Part shown: one piece after another, positions 21,501 through 33,781 of the stretch
Numbering within the stretch: position 1 is the stretch's first letter
Layout: each line of letters opens with the position of its first letter
Assembly (NCBI GenBank): GCA_019054805.1
Contig: JAHQIY010000001.1
Span: 8,632,501-8,696,500 of the forward strand
Direction: 5' to 3'
Length of the DNA: 64,000 bases
Source of the DNA: Brachionus manjavacas
Lineage: Eukaryota; Rotifera; Eurotatoria; Ploima; Brachionidae
Program-made: the position numbers and the translations under genes
Notes under the pieces: model-generated
What the model was told of the DNA's origin: nothing
Databases searched by the model: none
Seen by the model: only the letters and a program-made list of their open reading frames with translations

Positions 21501-22955
21501 AAATCTTTAATTTTTTCATCAACAACAAAGGTTTTTAGTTGACTTGTTTTATTTGACGGTACATCAATTAAGACTTATAAAATTAACCCAAACTAAAAAA
21601 AATCTTGATTATTTCATCTTCTTTGAACGAAAAAAAAAATTATTTTTCAAATTTTGAACTTGTTAAATTTCAATCACTTTAAAAATAGCTCGAGCATTTA
21701 TTCAACTAATTTTTTATTTTGCATTCTAACTCTAACCATAGCAGTCTTTAGTTTTAAATAAAATTTTGGTTTAAAAAAAAATAAAATAAAATTAAAAAAA
21801 AACAAAGATTTGAGTAAAACCAATTTCATCAAATTTAAAAAAAAACCCTTAATAAGAATAAGAATATTTTAAATTCCAAAAATTAATTTTAAACGCTTAC
21901 TTACTCAGTTTAATTAAATTGATTACTTTTCCGTCACTAACAAACTCTCTTACATCTAGTACAGAGTAAATATGTCTGTTGAAAAGTCCCACTTTGAACA
22001 TGTCAACGAAATTAAAATTTTTATTATAACAAAGAGTGGTCATTAGATATCCAGCACTCTTGCAGCATAAAAGTCTTTTCCAAAGATATCCAGGGTCATC
22101 ATCGGCAGCATCCTCGCTCGGTACATAATTCACTTTGTCATAATTTGCCTTAGTATCTTCTAAATAGACTATTTCGCATGGTTCACCGGTCAGAGTCTGT
22201 AAGCCTTCAACACACGCACCACTGGCTATAGACTCATAATTACCATAGAGTTTGGCCAATGCTTTTTCAATAAATGATACCCAAAATTGCCGCTTTCTAG
22301 CATATGCAAAAATTATTTTACCTCGCCTGTCGCAAGGTAGATAGTCATCAATATCCACTATTAACCACTTACCTCGTTTGCACAGTCTAATCTGATGCAA
22401 ACCATTCGGATTATAAAATTTTGTAATCAGAATATTAGACAATAGGTCCTTTCGCTCGGCTATGATAGATAAGGCGCTAATAAACCAGCAAGAACCAACA
22501 CCACCCTGGACAACATCTTTTGGTGAGCAACTCTCGTACAAACTAATCGCAAGGTTTCTTTCTTCTTTGGAGAATTTTATGTCGTCTGGTCTGAGCCATA
22601 TTTTTGCTCTGTTCAAACCACTGTTTTGTATTGCTTTTGATATAGGTAAAATTGATCTTTTGAGAAAAATTGAATGCTTGTTTGGCGGAAATTCTTGGTC
22701 AATAAAATGAATGTTTTTGTTTTTGTTAGAATTTGAATCTTTTGCCAAGGCTTTTCTAAAGTTTTCTAAGCGAACCTGAGACGATTTTTCCACTGCAAGT
22801 TGTTTTAACTTGAATTTTGATTTAGAAGGAGTCTTCAGATTGCCTTCTTCAACTTTATCGCCAGTGTATTTGTCTATTAGACATTTTCTGCAAAAATGTG
22901 TATCTTTCTGATTCGGAAAATTGCAGTATTCGCACTTCCAAATTTGGTTACCCAT
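18545..22955 (-). CDS. Calpain-15/SOL-type cysteine protease, two exons
   Basis: Join of 22955-21905 and 19560-18545 (2067 nt, 688 aa). The donor GTAAGTAAG follows CTGA; the acceptor AG precedes GAAATCC, restoring the family motif LRNPWG across the splice. Residues 6-25 form a RanBP2-type zinc finger (C8, C11, C22, C25). The calpain protease core spans roughly 118-420, with catalytic Cys156 in GGVGSCWFISAL, His328 in FNRHIYSVLDV, and Asn352 in RNPWG just after the intron. All three are present, so it should be an active calcium-type intracellular protease. The remainder matches the SOL-homology C-terminus typical of calpain-15 rather than a penta-EF-hand. It is shorter than vertebrate calpain-15, which has more zinc fingers. 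The start at 22955 is chosen because the zinc finger follows at once. Confidence 0.85.
20240..20385 (-). mobile_element. tRNA-like (SINE-head) sequence in the calpain intron
   Basis: On the minus strand TAGTCGAATGG (20371-20361) resembles an A box and GGTCCAAAATCC (20327-20316) a B box with one extra base. They are spaced as in a tRNA, and a CAT-containing anticodon-like loop lies between them. GC content stands out from the intron. The arms are imperfect, so I read it as a tRNA-derived SINE or pseudo-tRNA rather than a working gene. GC-richer flanks extend to about 20520. Confidence 0.4.
20520..21890. other. Remainder of the calpain intron
   Basis: AT-rich intronic sequence without recognised features, as is 19628-20230. 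Confidence 0.5.
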
Positions 22956-24160
22956 GAAAAAAATTGTCGGGTTTTTTTATTTGACAAAAATGGTAAACTT
23001 TGGAAAAAAAACTATAAGTGTCGAAAGATATAACTAAAATACTTAAATGAATAATAAAATAATAATTTTTTATGTACAACGAATATTGGATGCCACAGAG
23101 CCTTCGTTCGGCTTCATTTAGCAATTTACAATACTTTGAATTTTCCATAAAAGTATGTAATTATTTTTCATATTGCTAATTTGCTTGGAATTTTTAAACC
23201 ATTTACTTTAAACATTAATAATTTTAAATTTTAATTTTTTGAGTCATATTGAAACTAATTTTTTTTCTAAATTATTTAAATCACTTGGGATTTAAAATTA
23301 TTTTTTTTCAGTTGATTCGTGCTCGCTTTTAGAAATAGATTTTATTAACATATTGTGTACCTTTAGCTAAAAAATAAAAATATTGTAAGAATTTACCTTT
23401 ATTTCAATTATAACCATTAACCAATTTATGTTTGATTAGGAATTGTTCAAGAGGATTCTAATAAAATTCACAAAATAATAATATTCTTTTAATTCAAATA
23501 TTTTTTTAAATTTAATAACCTTACACTTTAATGTAATTTACATCTTTCTAGTTTTTAGAATTTACATAATCGAGTTTAAAAGTAATTTAATTATTTTACC
23601 TGATTTTATTTTTCTTTTAATTAAATTAATATTTTGATTAAAATTGCTCGGTTTTTGATGAAAACAACAATAAAAAATTCAATTAAAAATGTTTATTAAT
23701 TTGATAACATTTTGTTGCACTTTTTTCTTGTGTAAAAATTGGTTATAATTTTGTTTCCATCTCTTTGTAGATATAAGAAATATTTTTTAAATTAATAAAT
23801 TTAAAATCTTGGTATTTCAAAAGTATCTTTTCATTTAGCATAAATCAAAATGAAAATATCATACATTACTGATTTAATGGAAAAAAAAATTTCGAATAAA
23901 TTTAAGAGGATTTTTTTCAGCATTAATTTTCTTGTTTAATTGATCTTATTATATGAATTGATTAAGATCAGGAGAAAAGAACAGGTAATTAGGCAATTTT
24001 TAATTGAATTTTATTTACAATTAGTTAGAAACTTGAAAATCAAATTATTCCAGGAATATTTTTTTTGGATTTTTTCAAATCTGATTTATTTACTTAATCA
24101 TATGAAATATTTAAAGCAAATTAAATTAAATTTTTAAAAAATCAAAAAGCGATAGAAAAT
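22956..24160. other. Intergenic stretch between calpain-like and ATP-grasp/TauD genes
   Basis: Should hold the calpain promoter. A minus-strand ORF at 23148-22948 begins MENSKYCKLLNEAERRLC and could be a 5' exon, but no convincing splice site links it to the zinc-finger exon. Nothing else recognised. Confidence 0.35.
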
Positions 24161-27100
24161 TTATGATTTTAATCTATTATTTAGATAATCAAATCTTATT
24201 CTTACAAAATGTCTATTTTGGTCGAATATTTTAGTTCTTCCATGCAAAAATCTTGAATTATCCATTAATAATATCTGTCCTTCTTTCATATTAAAATAAT
24301 GAATCAAATTGCTCTCTTCTAAATTAATTAACCGTTCAAATTTTTTCAAAGCCTCAATGTACTTGTCACCCAATTCATCTTCATTTAGTATTATATCATG
24401 TCTATACCTTACTAAAATCTCTCCGAATTTTCTGAATAAAATGCTTCCATAAATAAAATCTTCGGTCATATTTTCTCTTTTAAATTCTTGCGGTATCTTA
24501 ATTTTTACTTTAACACTAGCCAGGAGATCAATTTCATTTTGGGTTAATTCTTCGAGAATATTCTGAAGTTTGACTACTAAATTTTGGCCTCCATTGAGTC
24601 TATCACTGCATAAACATTCCAAAGCAAAATAACGTGCAGGATTTAAATCGTAGCTAGCATCCGTATGCATTTGAAAAATTTCATCGGTATGTGACCGTGG
24701 AGCTGCTGGTCCTGATAGAAAGGGTTTTATGTCCCAAATATAGTCACGATCCTTGTTTCCATGAGAGCGAGGCTGCATATTCAGTGATTGTAACAGCGAC
24801 ATTAAAAAGTTGGAACCAGTATCTTCAAATTTGAGTTCCAGTAAGACGAATCCATGCTTTAAAAGTGAATTTAGATACAAATCAGCATCCTTGAAGCTGA
24901 ATGAATCGATTTGATAAAAACTTTCTTGGTTTATTAAAAATGGTTTGTGGTTGAAATAGACACCAGAAACATTTGAAATTTTCATCAATAGGTCTGGTTG
25001 AACTGAGGGATAGAGAATTAGTCCTACTTGACTAAGAGAAACAAGATCTTTTTTAGAGGCTCTGTATATTCCTGGACAATAGAATGTGTCATTAAGGCAT
25101 AAAAGAGTGCCTACTATGTAACAATTTTTGATACTTTTTAAAAAAAAAATTTTTTGTTCAATATATTCCTGGATGACAAAATTCTGCTCTAAATTATCAA
25201 CAACTTTAATCCATTTTTCGACGCTAACATTCTTTCCTAATACAATTCCTTGACATTTTCCGAGAGAAGTTGGCTTGACTATCCACTTTTGTTTGTTTGT
25301 TTTTACGTGACAGTCTTTGGAGAGTATTTGTTTGTTTAAAAGAGTGTTTATTCGGTGTTTACGAATAGTTTTATGATTTTCAATGCTCATATAATCAAAT
25401 AAAATATCATCTCTGGACAATATGTGCAAAAAACGTTTATCATGAATCAGAAATATTGTCCGAAAATCGTTTAGCAACTTACAATATTGGATCATGTGAG
25501 CTACTATATGCTCAGAAATATTGAGAATTTCGTTTTGATGAAGTTCGAGAATAAACTGATTGACAAAAATTTTTCCATTATTGTTTGAATAAAAAAATAA
25601 TTTATTTGATTCAAATTTTAAATCCTTCGGGTTAACATAAAAAATATTTTCGAAAAATTCTTTTAATAAATTGATATCAAAGCCTTTCTGTGAAAAATTT
25701 TAAAAATTTTTTTATTCATTTTTTGAAAAATTTTACTCTATTTTAAATTTAAAATATTTTATAGACTTTTTAGCAGTAAATTTATTAATTAAAAAAATTA
25801 ATCACAAAGACCTTAAAATTTTGGTCTTGGATAACCGGGTCTAGTCAAAGGGGTTTCAGGTGATAACATAATATGCTATCATTTTGTACCATAACGGTTA
25901 TGTTAACATCCTGATAAATAAATTTTAATCAGCGTTTTATGTTATAAAACTTATAAATACAACTAAATAAGATGTTATAATTTTTCTCAATAATGCTATC
26001 ATCTTGTCAATTTTAAAATCAAATAATATTTAAAAAAGGCTTTTTCAAAAAAGTTTATTTGAATCTTTTTAAAACGAAACATATCCTAAATTATAAGAAT
26101 ATTAATTCTAATTATTTTTTTTATGTGTGCGTGACATGTGTAAAATAACCCTAAATAAATTTTGTGCTCATCAGTAAGTTAAAATCTAATAATAAAATAA
26201 AATCTTTTCTTTTTAATTTTTTAATTTTTTTGAATCATTATTAACGAAATCAATATAAAAAAATTCCTCTAAAATATTTTTAAAATCCCCATAACTATTT
26301 TAAATAAAAGATCAAAAGGAAAAAAAAAATTTACATAAAAAATAGGAAATTTTATCAAAGGTTAATTTTTGTCATCATCTTTGATAACAAAAAACGCTGA
26401 TATCAAATTATTATTATTATTATTTTTATTATTAGTTATCAGGATGTTAGCATAACTGTTATGGTACCAAATATACTCGGGAATTTGAATGCATAGAATC
26501 ACAGTGTTGATTTGACATGACGGTCGACGGTAATTTTACATCAAATTACTAACGTATTGATTTTACGTAATATAAGGTAAAACAATATTATTTTACATAA
26601 AATTACTATCGACCATCATTTCAAATCAATACTGTATCAAAGTCAGTTATCAAATTTAATTTTTCTAAATTAGATTAACTAAGATTTTCTGGGAGATATT
26701 TAAGAAACCATTAAGATGGAGAATCAGAGAAGTTTTACAAATGGTTAATAAAAAAAGATTAAAATGATTTTTCAGAATTTAACTGAAACAAAAAAGTTAA
26801 ATACCTAAAATGTAATAATCAAAGTCAATAACTAAATATTCAATTAATGAATGTGATCTTGCCCTAAAATATCTATATTTGAGAAAAATATAAAAAAAGA
26901 CTAGAGTTCCCATATTATTAGTATTGGACGGACCTAACCGGCTCATTTGTTGAATATTTTCGATCTAATGATTGTTCCACTTAGCGATCAAAACTTGATG
27001 AACGATCATCAGTGCGATCATAGCTTAATCCGATCTAAAAAATTAATGCTTTAAGATTTGGTGCCAATTTTTGCCTAGCACAAAAATAGATTAATTTTTA

Positions 27101-30100
27101 GCATAAAATTATTTAATCTATTGTTAAGATATTTTTTATTAAAGAAAATTTAAATGGTCAAAAAATATTGAATTAGATTTCGTTGATGGCTACTTGGCCC
27201 TATTGAAAAAAAAAATACATGAATTATCAAAGTTGGTATTTAAAATCATCAGAGATATTATGACAGAAAATAGCACACCGTTTCTGATAACAGGAACCGT
27301 TCAAGTCAAAATTGGTTCAAAATTCGGTTATTCAAAAATTCAAAAATAGCCAAAAATTGGTTAACCATAAATTTGGTTTATAGACTTTATTTTTAGTTAT
27401 TCAAATTTAATTCAAGACGAAAACATCTGTTAATTTTTTCTGTTAGACGTTTTTGGTCTAAGGTTGTTTATTTATTTATTTAAAAAAAATTTAGGGGTGA
27501 CCCCAGGGCACGTCCGAATGGTTCAAGACCTTCGTTTGAACCCGCATTAAGAGAAAAATTGATATAAAAATTTAGATGATCGAATAAAATTGGATAAAAA
27601 TAAAGGTTGTTTATAATTGTAACTAAAATTAAAGAGATCTGATTTGTATCGGTAATTTTAACATTAATTAATTTTCGAAGCTAACCCGATAGCATAAAAA
27701 ATCTGTACTGAGTTTTTTTTGATCAAAACGAATTGGCTTGTTTTGTCTTCTACAAAATTCTGTTGGACTTTTCATTAAACAATTTCTTTGAGTAAAACAA
27801 TACATGCTGGCTATCAACTTTGGGACCGAAGAAATGTCAAAAAAATTTTTTGAAAAGATAATGTTTATTTATGAAAATAAAGTCATTTTAGATTAAATTA
27901 AGATATATTAATTTAGCACACGAAATTAAACATATTCCTTTTCAAATTAAAATTTTATTTTTATTTTTTTAATTTTGTAAATTTTTTTATAAATTTAATC
28001 ATCAAGAATCCTTTTCAATAGACCATTAAAATCAGTTATTTTTTTATTAAATAAGAATTTATTTGAATAATTAAAATCGAAACTAAAATCTACAGAAAAA
28101 ATTTTTTAACTTAATATTTGGCTTACCAATTTTCGGCTAACCGAATTTCTAAAGTAACCAGGTTTATAGCAAGATGGAAACTGAGAGGGGCTCCTCTTTT
28201 TTGTGCATTTTAAACCATATCTCTATTTATAGTATAAATAAAACAATTGTTTTTTTAACAATTAATGTGGAAAAATCTAAGATTAAAACTAATATAAATG
28301 AGATACCAGCGGATTTAAATGAAAATTTTTAACTGGACCAAAATTTTGGATATAGGTGAAAAAATTGTAATAAAAATAAGTGTTTTTTAATATTTTCTTT
28401 ATCATCGCCGGGTCTGGATTTATTTTTGAAAAAATGAATTAATTGAAAATTGAGATACAATTTTGGTTTACGTTTTCAGGAAGATAATAAAGCATGCAAG
28501 CTGAAAAAAGGATCTTTTACCGTTCCGTACTTTCAAAGGTATATGTCTTTATTATTTTAAAATAAACAAATGACGAAATTGTAAGTATTTTTGTTTCTAA
28601 ATGATCACAGATGAATTAAAATTTTTTATTTCTATAATCTTTTGGATTTAAACATATCTAATTTTTAAAATAGATTTAAAAAAATATAAATCGTTATTGA
28701 ATTATTTGATTCATTATTTGATTAATTATTTGATTCAGAAATTTACTAAGTACGGATAGTTTTTAAAATTTCGTTTAAATATAATCCTTCCCAAAAAAAA
28801 TGTTTTCATTCTCCCGTTTCATCTGTCCTATTTCTGTTATCTCCATTTTTCCGTGGAATACTAAAAGTATATTTAGTCAAGTGTGAAAAGTTTTAGTTAA
28901 TATAAGCCAAAAAATAACAATGACATTTGGATATTGATTATGGTTGTAAAAGTATTTAGAGTTGTAAAAACATAATTTTTTAAAATTTTAATTTACTTCT
29001 TTGTCTTTAAGGATACAAACTGGCTGATTAAAATCAAAATAGCTTTTGTAATCATCTATAAAATGGCTGGTTGTTGGTAGCTTTTTAGACGATTGTTTCT
29101 TATTTGATTCAAATTCTTTTCCAAAAAATGTTATCAGATAACCATTTGTTGGAAATCTGGCATTAATTTCACATATTTTTACTGTTCCAGTTTTATCTTC
29201 GTACAAAAAATCAGGTCTATCAAAAAAAAAATTGAAATTTTATTTTTTTAATTAATATAATCAAGTTAGACATTTCAATTGTATGTTAGTTCTTCTAGAG
29301 ACTAAATTTGATCGGGCTGATTTTTCTCGTTCAAAAAAATCAACACTTAATATTCTTAAATCTGAATTGAATACCTTGTCAAGTATTTTAGTATTATTAT
29401 ATTTTTATGTTTAGCAATTTTTTGATTTTTTTTAATCTAATTAATTTAAATTACAGTTTTTTCTGATGATTATTAGCAAAATTTTCCCTTTATGAAAAAC
29501 CCTAAATTTTAGTGTTTTTTTTTCAAAATTGGAATAGATTAGGATACACTAAAACATCATCAAGGCTTGAGTTTAAGACACAAAATAAAAAAAAAATAAT
29601 AAAAAATTATTTTTTCAAATATTTTATTTTCTTAATCATTGGTGCTGCACCAAATGCATAATAAAAAAAACTTTTTATTTTTTGTCTTAAACTCAAGTCT
29701 TGATAAAGCATTAAATAAAGAATTCCAGAATTTGGTGCGGCTCCAAACCCGTGATAATACTATGGATCATGCGTTTTTAATCAAAAATATTTTAGCATGG
29801 GCGAGATTTACTCTAATGCATGGTCAAAAATCGTGTTTTAGCTTGTGCTGCTAAATAATAGGACGGGGGAATACGGTAATATGTTTTTGACTTTATCCGA
29901 ATTGATTTTAATTAGATTATTTAGAATTAATAGAATGGTAATTTCTTACCTATATGCCCCAATATTTATGTATGGCCTATCTTTGTATTGATCGAGAATT
30001 CTCTTTACTTTATCAGGAAATTGGTACACATCTCTGATTCGCGAGTCAAATCTAAAATTTTGAACAACACATTTTATTATTGACTCTAACGCTATGTGAA

Positions 30101-30298
30101 TTTCCTTGTAACATTTTAATTCTGATTCTGTGATTACAAACGAATAAGGATAAACTGATTGCTTGTCAACATAATTAAATAAATTTTTGCATTTTTTTTC
30201 CAAAAAATTTATCATTTCATCTCTTGACTCCTCCATTTCTTTTGAAAAAAAATCCATTTGTTTAAATCGAATTCTATCGTTGTTTATAATGCTCACTT
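24161..30298 (-). CDS. Circularly permuted ATP-grasp ligase fused to TauD/TfdA dioxygenase (5' incomplete)
   Basis: Three exons: 30298-29950, 29216-28997, 25687-24161, joined at clean GT/AG sites with matching phases. Upstream exon(s) are missing because 30298 follows an acceptor (poly-T then AG). Exon 2 carries CEINARFPTNGYLITFFG, like the metal-binding EYNADTPT box of glutathionylspermidine-synthase-type ATP-grasps. Exon 3 then has WIVKPTSLGKCQGIVLG and FVIQEYIEQ, the nucleotide-binding part. This order is that of circularly permuted ATP-grasps. The second half is a 2-oxoglutarate/Fe(II) oxygenase: HTD (H at 24667) in MHTDASYDLNPARYFALE, GGQNLVV, then the distal His in SRFLHGRTK and Arg in RHFVRIRF near the C-terminus. 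Such enzymes hydroxylate small molecules while ATP-grasp ligases make amide bonds; the substrate is unknown. Possible horizontal transfer. Confidence 0.75.
25884..26470. mobile_element. MITE-like element in the ATP-grasp/TauD intron
   Basis: Left end TTGTACCATAACGGTTATG and right end (reverse complement) TTGGTACCATAACAGTTATG, both continuing with AACATCCTGATAA and further inside with ATCAGCGTTTT. There is no coding capacity. About 587 bp with imperfect TIRs of roughly 70 bp. Confidence 0.7.
26501..26635. mobile_element. Small foldback element
   Basis: The left arm ACAGTGTTGATTTGACATGA pairs with the reverse complement of the right end, ACAGTATTGATTTGAAATGA. Both continue with GGTCGA-GTAATTTTA. 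Arms are about 41 bp around a 53-bp centre. Confidence 0.7.
26636..28996. other. Rest of the long intron of the ATP-grasp/TauD gene
   Basis: AT-rich sequence with a LINE-like 3' end at 27463-27545. The 3' part (from about 28736) is homologous to 36984 onward. Confidence 0.5.
27463..27545 (-). mobile_element. Retroelement 3' end with GGGGTCACCCC hairpin and AAAT tail
   Basis: On the minus strand a GC-rich block with GTCTTGAACCATTCGGACG ends in GGGGTCACCCC, then an AT-rich run and AAATAAATAAATAAA. It shares the hairpin-plus-tail layout of the LINE 3' ends in this window but not their sequence. Confidence 0.5.
29562..29705. repeat. Inverted-repeat insertion in intron
   Basis: AAGGCTTGAGTTTAAGACAC at the left pairs with GTCTTAAACTCAAGTCTTGA at the right. 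Between them lies a palindromic ATTGGTGC-T-GCACCAA. The duplicated locus at 37.6 kb lacks this segment. Confidence 0.6.
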
Positions 30299-30534
30299 CT
30301 AAAAAAAAATGACTGTTAATAAAAGCTATTTTTTTAAAGATTTTTTTGAAATACACAGCAATTTATCAATTAATTTTATTGTGCATTCAAAATCATGTAC
30401 TAACTTAAATAAAGACCTATTTTTTGAAACTAAAAAAAAGCTTATTTTTATATTCATTAAAAAATTTTGTTTATTTTTAGACTTTTATTTATACATTACT
30501 TTTAAATAATTTGAAATAACTTAAAAAATTAATA

Positions 30535-30600
30535 CAGTCGCGTTAAAGATGGCGCTAAACGAGTTCAAGTTTTCTATCCTAAACAAGTCTATTAAAAAAT
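30535..30600 (+). repeat. Repeat resembling a mariner/Tc1 terminus, copy 1
   Basis: TA-CAGTCGCGTTAAAGATGGCGC and following bases match 43737-43803 over about 65 bp at roughly 80 percent. TA followed by CAGT is the typical end of Tc1/mariner elements, but no partner TIR was found. Confidence 0.4.
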
Positions 30601-31728
30601 TTAAATTTACCTTAGTCCATGTTAACACTGGAAAGACCTAACTGAAAATAATACTTTTTTAGAAGGCTGATTAACGAAAAATCTCTTTATAAATTTTGAT
30701 CTTTTTTTTCTTGTCTAATAAATTTTAGTTAAATGGACAAAACATTTTACATTTTAAATTTTAATAGAACTTCCTAAAGATGATCACAATTAATGATGGA
30801 AATAATCAAAAAATAAGTAATCTTATTTATAATAATAATTAAATATTTGGCTTGTATGTTACATTCAAGTCTAAATTCTAATGACCAAAGAATACTTTTT
30901 TGACGAAAATTTCCTCAAAATCTTTTTTTTCAAATTAAAAAGACGCTTTGAATTTAATTTCTAAGTTAAAAACACCGTATGGCTACTCGTTATCGTCTCT
31001 TTCGTATGAGACCAGATCTGTTTCTTTAATCAAATTTGGACAGTGTTTTTTTTTCTAAAATAAAGAAAGACCTTTGTTTTGATGATAAAACCATTAAAAA
31101 TTTAAATTTAAATTTTATTTACAGATATCAAAAGACTTACTTCTAAGATTTTAGGGAGACATTCTAGAGCAAGTATGAATTTAATCTTTAAAAAAAATTT
31201 TAATAAAATTAAGGTAATTAAAGTGGTTATAGAAAGAAATGGAGATTGGTCAAATTATATTGGGATGTGTATAATTGAATTTATTTTTTTTTTTGCCTTT
31301 TTGTTTATTGTTTGTTATTAACTTTTTTAAAATTTGTACAAAATTTACTTTTATTTTAGTAAAAATTACCACTATTATATTAATTTTCACGTAAAATTAC
31401 GTGAAAAAAAGTAATTTCTTTTTTTTCGAATTCAGACTGAAAAATTTTAAAAAAAGTCAAAAAAAGTAAAAATTCTCAAAAAAAATAGCATTTTTTGGAA
31501 TTTTTACTTTTTAAAAAAATTTACGTTATTTCCGGTAATTTTACGTGAAATTACGTAAAAACAGTTTATCATAACAAATTTAATTACAAAATTTTCAATT
31601 ATACTTATTATTTTTTTATAGAATCAAATAAAATGCTCAGATGGTTTTATAAGTGCAGGAGAAATTGGACTTAAGATTACAAGAGTTTTTTCGATTAGTT
31701 TAAGCTTATAATTTGAGAATGTTTTTTG
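30601..31728. other. Upstream region of the ATP-grasp/TauD gene
   Basis: The missing first exon(s) should lie here or beyond, but none was identified. At 31388-31407 TTCACGTAAAATTACGTGAA is a perfect palindrome, and a related ACGTGAAATTACGT lies near 31543. Confidence 0.35.
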
Positions 31729-31909
31729 AAGTCCTGACCTTAATTTTGGTGATTTTAATTTGATCAAGGCCGGCACAATGAACAGCTGGAACGACAAGGA
31801 AAGGAAATTCATAAGTCAGAATTATGGCCAAATGAATATTCGGCCGTTCCAGGAATCTATTGTGGCGGCCTTGTTCAAGTGAAAATCACTTAAATTCAAG
31901 TCAGGACTT
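31729..31909. mobile_element. 181-bp foldback/MITE element
   Basis: The left arm from AAGTCCTGACCTTAATTT to CAAGGCCG pairs with the right arm, whose reverse complement starts AAGTCCTGACTTGAATTT and ends CAAGGCCG. Arms are about 45 bp. The centre is GC-richer than the flanks. Confidence 0.7.
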
Positions 31910-32341
31910 TTAAAAAAAATTTAAAGACAAGGTTCTGACTTTTGACCAACAATGGAGTCTAGAATTTATTTTTAGTTATTTTTATCACATAGTAATTGAT
32001 TATGTTTGGCGTAGAGACTGATGTTGTAATTTGTCAATGTGTTGTTTGTGATGATTATTTGCTAAGTGGATCTAAAGAAGCTACTATAAAATATTGAAAT
32101 TGTGGAATCTAGATGCAGGAGAGTACTAAAAAACTTAATCGATCATAAAAATGTAATTTATGAAAGACTTATATTTTATGCTGATACTAAATTTATTTTT
32201 CTTCTACTAAAAAAAAAATAAAAATAATTCTAAAATTCCCACTTAAGAATTCCCAATTGAAATGATACTTATTTTGTTTATGTTATACTAATATTTTTTT
32301 TAATTGGTATCAAATAATTAATCAAATAAATATAGTAATTA
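31910..32341. other. Gene-free gap upstream of the SWIM relic
   Basis: AT-rich, with a short CQCVVCDDYLLSG reading at about 32030-32065 that could be part of the same decayed transposon; not assigned. Confidence 0.3.
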
Positions 32342-32800
32342 GATGTAGTTATTCCTAAGAAAATCGACGAAGCTAGATCGTACCTAACCCCTGTTCCATC
32401 TAAATTTTCACACAAAAAACAGTTGGATAAGGAAGACATTAGAAGCTACAAAAACATGTTTAATTTGTCTGAGATCTCCAATTATCAGTCGTGGCTCAAA
32501 GAAGTTAGTAAAATTTGGACAATCAAATTGAATGATGCTGAATGGAGAAAGAGTACGTGTACTTGTCCCTTTTGGAAAAAAAACTATATGTGCAAACATT
32601 TAGTAGCTATTACTTGTCGCGATAGAGGTATGCCATCGAAACAAAAAGAAAACAGAAACAGAAATGGGTGAAAACAGAAAGAAAGGAAGGCCTGCGAAGA
32701 ATAAAGATGCTCTTTACCGCCAGCCGATCGAAACTCTAAGTCATTTAGAAAATGAAGTGGCCGAAGACGAACTTTCGTCATTATTGAATTCGAATTTTTT
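32342..32800 (+). pseudogene. SWIM zinc-finger relic, probably from a MULE-type transposase
   Basis: The frame reads from DVVIPKKIDEARSYLTPVPS through SWLKEVSKIWTIKL to a SWIM finger CTCPFWKKNYMCKHLVAI (CxC...CxH). After a frameshift near 32660 it continues as KKGRPAKNKDALYRQ. SWIM fingers followed by a GRPxK basic stretch form the C-terminus of MULE-related transposases in many animal genomes. The frameshift and lack of a catalytic core mark it as a remnant. A host SWIM protein exon is the alternative. Confidence 0.6.
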
Positions 32801-33360
32801 TCTTATTTTTCTTTTTTTGTGTTTTTTATTATCATCAATATAAATTAATATCATTTTCTTAAAATTTTTATCAATTAATTTTTTTTAAATAGCATAAGAA
32901 TAAAGAAATAAAAATAAAATTTGTATCATTTTTTTTTATGGAGCAGAAAAATAAATTTAGTATCACGTAAATACATGCCTTTATGAAATACAATGCTTTT
33001 ATTTTACTAATTCTTACTGAAATTTGTTTAATATTACATAAACTTACACTTCCTTACGCACAAAATCTAATTTTAGATTATCTAATCTTACGTAAAATTA
33101 CATCAATATCTGTAAACCACAGTAAATTCGATTTCGGTAAAAAAGTTGACAATTTTTGCAATTTTTGATTTTTAGTAGATTTTAATTATTTTTTTAGTTT
33201 TCAAACAAAAATCAGAATATGAAATTATGAAATTAAAAGAAATAAAGTCAAAGTTAATTCAAGTCTTATGACTTGAGTTGAAATTTTTTTTTAAAAAAAA
33301 GTCATTTCAAAGACTTGGAAATAAAAATGGCCGCTTTAATAACTAGATAAAACTGCAAAA

Positions 33361-33562
33361 GCAAAGTAAAATTTGTGCTCAATTTTGAATTTGCTCTTTT
33401 TGCTCAAAAATTTCAAATGCGCAATTTACAGAGTTTATTAAATTTTAAAGCTTTCAAATTTCAATTTAAAATAATTGCAAATATGCAATGCAATTAAATT
33501 GCGCATTTGAAATTTTTGAGCAAAAAAAGCAAATTGAAAATTGAGCAAAAAATTTACTTTGC
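33361..33562. mobile_element. 202-bp foldback/MITE with 67-bp arms
   Basis: Left arm GCAAAGTAAAATTTGTGCTC through CAAATGCGCAATTT (33361-33427). The right arm (33496-33562) is its near-perfect reverse complement. No coding capacity. Confidence 0.8.
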
Positions 33563-33781
33563 CACGGCATAAGACTTTTTAAAAAAAAAATTCAAAATGT
33601 TCAAAAGTTAAGTCAATGACTTTTAATATGGCTTGACTTTGAAAAGACTATAAAATGACTTTTTTTTTTGACTTTTACGCAAGTCTGCAAAAAATATATT
33701 AGTTCCTAAAAGAAATGTTAAAATATGGTAAAAAATTTCATAATTTTAAGTTTATTCTTAACTAAGGACCCAAAATGTAAT

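Noticed and set aside
22948-23148. First exon of the calpain gene
   Set aside because: No AG acceptor lies between it and the zinc-finger ATG, and the donor would be weak; the finger ORF has its own good start.
27463-27560. tRNA gene from a GGTTCAAAC B-box-like motif
   Set aside because: No A box at the right distance; it ends in an AAAT tail like a retroelement.
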